This document shows positions 56,335 through 64,000 of a stretch of 64,000 nt of DNA, in pieces. The position numbers were made by a program, and so were the translations under genes. Each line of letters begins with the position of its first letter. The first letter of the stretch is position 1. This DNA comes from Sinonovacula constricta (taxonomy: Eukaryota; Mollusca; Bivalvia; Cardiida; Solecurtidae): positions 9,420,457 to 9,484,456 of the forward strand of contig CM017567.1 in NCBI GenBank assembly GCA_007844125.1. The letters run 5' to 3'. The notes under the pieces are model-generated. The model was not told where the DNA came from. It saw only the letters and a program-made list of their open reading frames with translations, and searched no databases.

Positions 56335-59050
56335 TTACACATTCACTTAAGGCGCCTGTGGCCCAGAAGTTAGAGTCCACATATTCACTAAGGTTCGCCT
56401 GTGGCCCAGGAGTTAGAGTCCACACATTCACTAAGGGGCACCTTTGGCCCAGGAGTTAGAGTCCACACATTCACTAAGGGTCACCTTTGGCCGAGGAGTT
56501 AAAGTCCACACATTCACTAAGGGTCGCATGTGGCCCAGGAGTTAGAGTCCACACATTCACTAAGGGTCGTCTGTGGCCCAGGAGTTAGAGTCCACACATT
56601 CACTAAGGGGCGCCTGTGGCCCAGGAGTTAGAGTCCACACATTCACTAAGGGGCACCTGTGGCACAGGAGTTAGAGTTCACACATTCACTAAGGGGCACA
56701 GGAGTTAGAGTCCACATATTCACTAAGGGTCGCCTGTGGCCCAGGAGTTAGAGTCCACACATTCACTAAGGGGCACCTGTGGCACAGGAGTTAGAGTCCG
56801 CACATTCACTAAGGAGCATTGGTGGCCTCGGAGTTAGAGTCCACACATTCACTAAGGGGCGCCTGTGGCCCAGGAGTTAGAGTCCACACATTCACTAAGG
56901 AGCATTGGTGGCCTAGGAGTTAGAGTCCACACATTCACTAAGGGGCGCCTGTGGCCCAGGAGTTAGAGTCCACACATTCACTAAGGGGCACCTATGGCCC
57001 AGGAAATAGAGTCCGCACATTCACTAAGGAGCATTGGTGGCCTAGGAGTTAGAGTCCACACATTCACTAAGGGGCGCCTGTGGCCCAGGAGTTAGAGTCC
57101 ACACATTCACTAAGGGGCGCCTGTGGCCCAGGAGTTAGAGTCCACACATTCACTAAGGGGCGCCTGTGGCCCATGAGTTAGAGTCCACACATTCACTAAG
57201 GGTAGCCTTTGGCCAAGGAGTTAGAGTCCACACATTCACTAAGGGTTGCTTGTGGCCCAGGAGTTAGAGTCCACACATTCACTAAGGGGCACCTGTGGCA
57301 CAGGAGTTAGAGTCCACACATTCACTAAGGGGCACCTGTGGCACAGGAGTTAGAGTCCACATATTCACTAAGGGTCGCCTGTGGCCCAGGAGTTAGAGTC
57401 CACACATTCACTAAGGGGCACCTGTGGCACAGGAGTTAGAGTCCGCACATTCACTAAGGAGCATTGGTGGCCTAGGAGTTAGAGTCCACACATTCACTAA
57501 GGGGCGCCTGTGACCCAGGAGTTAGAGTCCGCACATTCACTAAGGAGCATTGGTGGCCGAGGAGTTAGAGTCCACACATTCACTAAGGGGCGCCTGTGGC
57601 CCAGGAGTTAGAGTCCACACATTCACTTAGGGGCACCTGTGGCCCAGGAGTTAGAGTCCACACATTCACTAAGGGGCGCCTGTGGCCCAGGAGTTAGAGT
57701 CCACACATTCACTAAGGGGCGCCTGTGGCCCATGAGTTAGAGTCCACACATTCACTAAGGGTAGCCTTTGGCCAAGGAGTTAGAGTCCACACATTCACTA
57801 AGGGTTGCTTGTGGCCCAGGAGTTAGAGTCCACACATTCACTAAGGGGCACCTGTGGCACAGGAGTTAGAGTCCACACATTCACTAAGGGGCACCTGTGG
57901 CACAGGAGTTAGAGTCCACATATTCACTAAGGGTCGCCTGTGGCCCAGGAGTTAGAGTCCACACATTCACTAAGGGGCACCTGTGGCACAGGAGTTAGAG
58001 TCCGCACATTCACTAAGGAGCATTGGTGGCCTAGGAGTTAGAGTCCACACATTCACTAAGGGGCGCCTGTGACCCAGGAGTTAGAGTCCGCACATTCACT
58101 AAGGAGCATTGGTGGCCGAGGAGTTAGAGTCCACACATTCACTAAGGGGCGCCTGTGGCCCAGGAGTTAGAGTCCACGCATTCACTAAGGGGCACCTGTG
58201 GCCCAGGAGTTAGAGTCCACACATTCACTAAGGGTCGCCTGTGGCCCAGGAGTTAGAGTCCACACATTCACTAAGGGTCGCCTGTGGCACAGGAGTTAGA
58301 GTCCACACATTCACTAAGGGCGCCTGTGGCCCAGTAGTTATAGTCCACACATTCACTAAGGGGCACCTGAGGCCCAGGAGTTAGAGTCCACACATTCACT
58401 AAGGGGCACCTGAGGCCCAGGAGTTAGAGTCCACACATTCACTAAGGGGCGCCTGTGGCCCAGGAGTTAGAGTCCACACATTTACTAAGGGGCACCTGTG
58501 GCCCAGGGGTTAGAGTCCACACATTCACTAAGGGGCGCCTGTGGCCCAGGAGTTAGAGTCCACACATTAACTAAGGGGCACCTGTGGCACAGGAGTTAGA
58601 GTCCACATATTCACTAAGCGTCGCCTGTGGCACAGGAGTTAGAGTCCACACATTCACTAAGGGTCGCCTGTGGCACAGGAGTTAGAGTCCACACATTCAC
58701 TAAGGGTCGCATGTGGCCCAGGAGTTAGAGTCCACACATTCACTAAGGGTCACCTGTGATTAAGGAGTTAAAGGCCACACATTCACTAAGGGGCGCCTGT
58801 GGCCCAGGAGTTAAGAGTCCACACATTCACTAAGGGTCGCCTGTGGCCCAGGAGTTAGAGTCCACACATTCACTAAGGGGCACCTGTGGCCCAGGAGTTA
58901 GAGTCCACACATTCACTAAGGGGCACCTGTGGCCCAGGAGTTAGAGTCCACACATTCACTAAGGGGCACCTGTGGCCCAGGAGTTAGAGTCCACACATTC
59001 ACTAAGGGGCACCTGTGGCCCAGGAGTTAGAGTCCACACATTCACTAAGG
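56335..59050. repeat. 43-bp minisatellite array, about 63 units
   Basis: The unit begins ggcgcctgtggcccaggagt, then tagagtccacacattcacta and agg. Several unit variants occur (cattggtggcctaggag, tagcctttggccaaggag, ttgcttgtggcccagg). The order of variants from about 57,200 recurs from about 57,760, a shift of about 560 bp or 13 units. The unit resembles the head of family C SINEs, and the array ends in a family C tail. Confidence 0.95.
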
Positions 59051-59130
59051 GGTGCCTGGGTCTTTATCATAATTAGCTGGAAGTTGCCAATATGACAATT
59101 ATTTTGGTGCAATGAACAACAAAAAAACAA
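59051..59130 (+). mobile_element. SINE family C tail at the array end
   Basis: After the last unit come gcctgggtctttatcataat, tagctggaagttgccaatat and gacaattattttggtgcaat with an A-rich end. This is the 3' tail of family C without its own body, so the array sits where the SINE head should be. Confidence 0.75.
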
Positions 59131-59179
59131 ACAAGCATACTATTGATGTTTAACCTTCAAAAGCCATAAAAACCCAAAA

Positions 59180-59660
59180 TGCAAAACCAGCATCATATGC
59201 ACACACACACAAAAGTGAATTCACTTTAGGAGATTTCACACACAAAGAACACAATGAGTCCACTTAAGAGATCTCTCACACACACACAAAACAACACACA
59301 CAATGAATCCACTGTAGGAGATCTCACACACAAAAACACAATGAGTCCACTTTAGAAGATGTCACACACACAAACATAATGAGTCCACTTTAGGAGATCT
59401 CACACACACAAAAACACAATGCATCTTCTTTTGGAGATCCCACACACACAAAAACACAATGCATCTTTTTATGGAGATCTCACACACACAAAAACACATT
59501 AGGTGTAATTTATGAGATGTCACACACACACACAAACATAATGAGTCAACTTTTGGAGACGTCACACACACAGGGACACAGTAAGTCCACTTTAGGAGAT
59601 GTCATGCACAAAAACACATTAAGTCCACTTTAGGAGATGTCACACACACAAAAAACATTA
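59180..59660. repeat. (CA)n-containing tandem repeat, about 55-60 bp units
   Basis: Units of about agtccactttaggagatctc followed by acacacaaaaacacaatg repeat about eight times with variable CA length. Confidence 0.9.
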
Positions 59661-60733
59661 AATTCACCTAATATGTTGACAATAGGAGGATAGTTTTAGT
59701 TTCATACAGTTACATTAAAAAATAACATACTTTGTATATGTTTTTTTCTTGATAATATGAAGCTAGATAAGCTGAAGTACCAGTAATAAAGGCATGACTT
59801 ATAACAAACTCCCCGCAGTGATTACTTCCCTTGACAGTACATTATATCACTGCCACCAGCAAGTTTTTCGCCCAAATACAGGCGGATAGTTTTTTTTGAT
59901 TTTTATTTTTTTTCTGGTCTCATCTCATCAAAATATAGTATCTTTCCTTTAAAAATATTAATTTATCATATTAAAAATAAAAAAATAACTTAAAATGTGA
60001 AAAAAAATCTGATTTGACTCTCTTTCGTGGCGTGTTTATGAAGGCCGCCATGTTTACTTCACGTGATATTCTATCGTCACGTGATCCTTGCTGGGGGCAG
60101 AGATTTAAGTAGCAACGCGTGACGTAATCGCTGTGAGGAGATTGGACTTATAATTGAAGGTTACTCAAAGCCCACCAAGCACAAAATGTTCAGGCTTAGG
60201 CAGTTAGTGTAAAGTCAGATCAGCCATTCATAAAGCATTTGGATTGATTAGTGTCATCACCATCTGCTGCTGAGTGTCTTTCAATACTTTATGTCACCTT
60301 TACATGTAAAAATAAAACATACTGTTACTATAAATAGTAACTATCAGTCATGATTACAGGCAGATATGGCAGCACGTGAACTAATATATATTTGCAGGCC
60401 TAATGAACAAAAGAATGGAACATCAGCAGTTAAAAATGACATTATAATTCAATAAAAATGATGTTTAAATCCTCAGTGTCTTGTTTTCAAGTAAATGTTT
60501 TGATTCAAATCAACCAACTTAGGAACATTTTTTTTATGAATACTGTTTTCCTATGGCAGCGTTAAATTCCAAAATACTCCATTTATAAACAATTATATTT
60601 CTGTGTATTAAGATTAAGGGTTGTAGTAAGTATGGAAAAATAACAAATGTAGTTGGCTAATGATTAATAATTTTGAAAACTGTATGAAGTGTGCATGTTG
60701 TATGAATATTTAAATAAGAACTATTCTATGCAG
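59661..60733 (+). other. CCDC93 intron 9, last part
   Basis: No coding segment. A foldback-family copy lies at about 60,185-60,310 (aagcacaaaatgttcaggct, then catcaccatctgctgctgag). Slightly GC-richer near 60,030-60,140, with tcacgtgat words, which is unexplained. Confidence 0.5.
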
Positions 60734-60820
60734 GGCAAGTTGACAGCCAGTGCTGTGGGCTCTATTGTTGGACTGCAGTCAGACCAGATACAGAAGATCG
60801 CCTCTGAATATGCTGAGAGG
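60734..60820 (+). CDS. CCDC93: CCDC93 exon 10
   Basis: 29 codons from acceptor ctatgcag to donor AGG|GTAAGT: GKLTASAVGSIVGLQSDQIQ, then KIASEYAER. LTASxVGxIVGLQSxxIxxIxSEYAEx is a strong CCDC93 signature that opens the main coiled-coil half. Confidence 0.95.
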
Positions 60821-61110
60821 GTAAGTTTGTACAAATTCTGCTTTAAGAATAATGACAACATATATAATATTCCAACTCATGTATGGTTATACATCTAAAT
60901 ATCGGCCCATCTTGCAAGAATTGGTATAAAACATTCTGAATTTTTTTTTAAACTTATGATGATACCATGAAAGCCTAGTGACATTCAAATTTGCATACGT
61001 GTTTTTGAAGTTATCTGGCATATGTAGAGTTTGATTGAGCTTTTCTTTGTTTAAATTTATAAATTTAATTTCAGCATATTACATATATTTATGTGTGATC
61101 ACTATTTTAG

Positions 61111-61227
61111 CAATCTGAGATAGAGCAGATAGAGAAGACTGAAAGGGTGGGAGGTCAGCAGCAACACAAGAGAATCACAGCTGCCCTCGGCAAACAGATT
61201 CAACAGCAGACCTCAAAACTGGACGAG
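61111..61227 (+). CDS. CCDC93: CCDC93 exon 11
   Basis: 39 codons from acceptor actattttag to donor GAG|GTCAGT: QSEIEQIEKTERVGGQQQHK, then RITAALGKQIQQQTSKLDE. QSE continues SEYAEK; heptad-like spacing of Ile/Leu from ITAALGKQI onward predicts coiled coil. Confidence 0.93.
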
Positions 61228-61744
61228 GTCAGTTAGCCATTTTGTTGTACCAGTATTCTCAGCACACTGTGGATTATAATATATATCAATGTAAAACCTT
61301 CCACATGACAAGGTCTTCCAATTGACCAGCAGTTTGTCAGTACTTCTGCCAGGCTAGTGGTTTGTATTTGTTTTCTTAGGAAGTCAGTTTTCATGAACTG
61401 TTACCCAGATGCAAGCGCAATTATGGTGGGGTATGTTTTATGTTAATATGGTTAATGGTGTTTCCAGCAAGTAAAGGGTTAGAGACACATTTCGCTATTA
61501 GCATTTTGTTCAAAAGTTGCACTTGAAGATATTTGATCTATGATGTCATTTGTTTTCAAGTAACATGAAATTTTTTTTATCTATACCATTGTACCATCTT
61601 TTTAAGTACATTTATACAGTCACCTTTTCAATGTTTTTTTAACATGTCTAACAATTTGTTTCTATAGTATAACTTTTTGTGCTTTTATTTCTTTTTTGTT
61701 GCTTTGCTCTTACCCATATCAGTGTTTGTGCTACTTCATTACAG

Positions 61745-61807
61745 ATCAAAGCAAAACATGAAGAGTTGCACAAAACATATTTGGCAACCCAAGAAAAACT
61801 GAGAGAG
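61745..61807 (+). CDS. CCDC93: CCDC93 exon 12
   Basis: 21 codons from acceptor cattacag to donor GAG|GTAAAG: IKAKHEELHKTYLATQEKLR and E. A charged coiled-coil segment, phase 0 at both ends. Confidence 0.92.
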
Positions 61808-62384
61808 GTAAAGTGACCTTATTGTTTGTTATAATACTAAGTTCACTATATTAAACTTCTATACCTTGTATAAAGGTTTTTTAAAATAACAGTATTTTTT
61901 CCAGATTGTTACACAAGAATTGTATGTCTTTCACAAAAAATATCAGTTTTGTTACAAAATTATTATTGTAATGGAATTTTTTTTATTATGCTCTGTAGCA
62001 TTATAGCAGTCAATGTTCAATCATCCATTTGTATATCCATCTATCCATCTATCCTGTTTTTGTGTCTTGGCCACATACCTTCCATATTATTTACACTACT
62101 TCATTCAAACTTCACATAGTTATAGACATACTCTTGAAGGTGTGTCACAAAAATCAATTATAAGGTCACGGTCATATTAAGTATTATATTTAAGATCATT
62201 CCATAGAAATGACAACTCATGTTATGTATTAGTGTCTTGGTCATAACTGCCCTTTTTTAGAAATTCAATGAAACTTCTCCACCTTACTGATTTACACTGA
62301 ACAAGTCAAAAATTAAAACAATATAAAATGTTTTTAACAAATTCGAAAAAGATAATTTGGTTAAATTATTTGTTTTGGACATGT

Positions 62385-62480
62385 GTAAGTATGTAGTGTA
62401 GACACGATCTGCCAGCACCTGCTGGGAGCTGTGTGATCAGGAACTGCACCTTTTTTGTTGCCGAGACCCGCAATATGTCC
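62385..62480 (+). repeat. foldback repeat (GATCAG family)
   Basis: Contains tagtgtagacacgatctgcc, agcacctgctgggagctgtg, tgatcaggaactgcacc and ttgttgccgagacccgcaat. Both arms are present but diverged. Confidence 0.65.
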
Positions 62481-62584
62481 AGGCAATGATGCTTGTCGAT
62501 GTAAGACAATGCATAGGAATTCATATAGGTTATTTACAAATGGAGCATGATAAAGGATACCAATTTGATGTTGCTATTTTTCAG

Positions 62585-62658
62585 ACCCAAGCTCAGAGTC
62601 AGAAGATTGATGAGGAAATGGAGAAACTTAATGCCATGGAAACAGAGGAAAACCAGGG
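62585..62658 (+). CDS. CCDC93: CCDC93 exon 13
   Basis: 74 nt from acceptor tatttttcag to donor GG|GTAATT: TQAQSQKIDEEMEKLNAMET, then EENQ and two bases of a Gly codon completed in exon 14. A coiled-coil segment. Confidence 0.9.
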
Positions 62659-62689
62659 GTAATTAACTTTTAACCTGCAATTCTTGACT

Positions 62690-62800
62690 TAAATAGACAC
62701 ATGCAAATAGTGTAGATTCAGATCAGCCAGCTTCTCTATGACACCTGTCTGATCAGGATCTACACTATTATCTACTTATGTTCATTAGTATATCTTGTTA
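62690..62800 (+). repeat. foldback repeat (GATCAG family), best hairpin
   Basis: The left arm agtgtagattcagatcag (62,709-62,726) and the right arm ctgatcaggatctacact (62,751-62,768) are inverted copies at 16 of 18 positions, around a 24-nt loop. It is the clearest member of a family of at least a dozen copies in the window. Confidence 0.85.
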
Positions 62801-62856
62801 CTTATGCATGAAGGTGTGAGCTTTCATTTAAAATGTTGTATATCCTATGTCATCAG

Positions 62857-63013
62857 AATCCTACAGTCTTTGAAGGGCCTGGTTGCGATGAATGAAAACC
62901 TCAAGAAACAGGAGCAGGAGTTCAAGGCCAGCTGCAAGGAGGAGATGACAAGACTGAAAGCAAATATAGACAGACTCCGGGCAGAGTCAGACAGTGATGT
63001 GTCTGAGGATAAG
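62857..63013 (+). CDS. CCDC93: CCDC93 exon 14 (last in window)
   Basis: 157 nt from acceptor atgtcatcag to donor AAG|GTACAG. After completing Gly it reads [20 protein letters not shown], then [20 protein letters not shown] and a Ser/Asp/Glu-rich end. [33 protein letters not shown] is a highly conserved CCDC93 block. The gene continues: about 180 residues of the vertebrate protein remain, so further exons lie right of the window. Confidence 0.95.
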
Positions 63014-64000
63014 GTACAGAAAGACAGAAAGGGATTTCTTAAGTTTTCATTTTCATTTTTAATATGACTTTTAGATGAATAAAAGAGATTTGTATTGCCT
63101 TTGTGTCCGGTGTTGCCATAATGCTCCAATTAATTGTTTTGTTTGCATATATTATTAAGCATACATCATGCTATCAAGCACTTTGAAAAAGATGAGCATA
63201 CTTTCTTATGACAGCTTTTGTTTTTTTAATTTTTATCACATTAAAGGACAAGATATGGGAGCTACTTTTCTTTTTTACGTCATATTTCTTTAATAAATAT
63301 GACATTAGATGATATTTTGTCGATTTCGGTGTATGATCATATTTTATTTTATGAGATGTCATAAAAAAAAATATTTTCAGGAGTGGTAAATTTTCTTTTT
63401 ATTTCATGCTTATTTCATCTTTAACCTTTATTTTAATCAGCTGTTTCTGCCATATCCTCATAGGTCCCTGATTACCTTTCAAGGGACCTAAAATAAAAAT
63501 GATAATCAGGTTTTCTTTTATTGGTATTTCTCACTCACATATGAAATAATAATCTTATTAAATAAGTAACTAGGTGTTTTTACAACTGATTGACCATAGC
63601 TTTCCATGACTCTTTAACATCTTTTTTTTCTTTGTATAATTGTCAAGAGTATTTTATTCCCCTTTTTCAGAACTTGTTTACCTGTTGTAGCTGATCACAG
63701 AAATCAGTTCTGCTTCTGAGTTAAAAGTCTTGTGTACAGTCCTTAGATTCTAATCAAACTTTACATGTTGTTATGGTGTTTGGTTTGGTCTGTTTTTTGT
63801 TACATCACACGAACACAATTATGGTCAAATTTGTGACCAGCCGCAATAGCTCAGGTGGTAGAGCGTCGGCTTCTGGATCGGGAGGCCGTGGGTTCAAACC
63901 CCCACCGGGTCAAACCAACGACTTTAAAGTTAGTAGTAGTAAAGGGCTACTGTGACAGCATTAGGCCTGACTCGTAGGTGTCAGTATAATGGACCGGCCG
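63014..64000 (+). other. start of CCDC93 intron 14
   Basis: AT-rich intron with no coding segment, ending in a SINE copy from 63,838 to the window edge. Confidence 0.6.
63838..64000 (+). mobile_element. tRNA-derived SINE, family A, cut by the window edge
   Basis: The head ccgcaatagctcaggtggta with an A box, and ggttcaaaccc as B box at about 63,891-63,901, then aacgactttaaagttagtag and tcagtataatggaccggccg. It matches 16,119-16,335 in order. Confidence 0.85.

Noticed and set aside
56335..59050. CRISPR-like or tRNA array
   Set aside because: No spacers and no complete tRNA fold in the 43-bp unit; a minisatellite.

Overview
The window looks like nuclear DNA from a bivalve mollusc, probably a clam-like species. 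It is AT-rich, has intron-split genes with GT-AG junctions, and carries many tRNA-derived SINEs, short foldback elements, tandem repeats and a decayed BEL/Pao retroelement. The encoded proteins are animal families. The species guess rests on repeat style and is inference.

Region 1 (about 1-29,100, + strand) is the 3' part of one zinc-finger transcription-factor locus. Six separate exons (1635-1882, 4369-4625, 12558-12802, 17218-17492, 18440-18690, 27932-28194) each start with a splice acceptor in the same codon phase, encode a pair of C2H2 fingers, and end in their own stop codon. This is the layout of alternative 3'-terminal exons, as in the insect loci lola, broad and mod(mdg4). A 54-nt candidate exon at 1404-1457 ends in the phase all six acceptors need. 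In five of the six exons the first finger is nearly constant and the second varies in its base-reading residues. Four exons are duplicates of each other, and three of those share a conserved intronic block just before the acceptor. Between the exons lie a truncated BEL/Pao element embedded in a 43-bp minisatellite, two related MITE-like elements, a 1.9-kb element with inverted termini and internal 144-bp repeats, and several minisatellites.

Region 2 (about 29,100-36,350, - strand) is a complete INSIG gene: one untranslated and five coding exons, 200 codons. INSIG is the ER sterol-sensing partner of SCAP and HMG-CoA reductase. Its likely 3' end meets the 3' end of the zinc-finger locus tail-to-tail near 29,100-29,145.

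Region 3 (36,603 to the right edge, + strand) is CCDC93, with 14 coding exons (449 codons) and the C-terminal part outside the window. CCDC93 belongs to the CCC complex that works with retriever in endosomal recycling. INSIG and CCDC93 are divergent across about 0.4 kb, the same head-to-head arrangement as INSIG2 and CCDC93 in vertebrates. The CCDC93 introns hold large tandem arrays: a 49/39-bp array at 40.6-43.6 kb and a 43-bp array at 56.3-59.05 kb that seems to have grown from the head of a SINE.

The most interesting system is the zinc-finger exon cassette set with its repeated intronic block; next come the deep INSIG-CCDC93 linkage and the repeats derived from SINEs and foldback elements.
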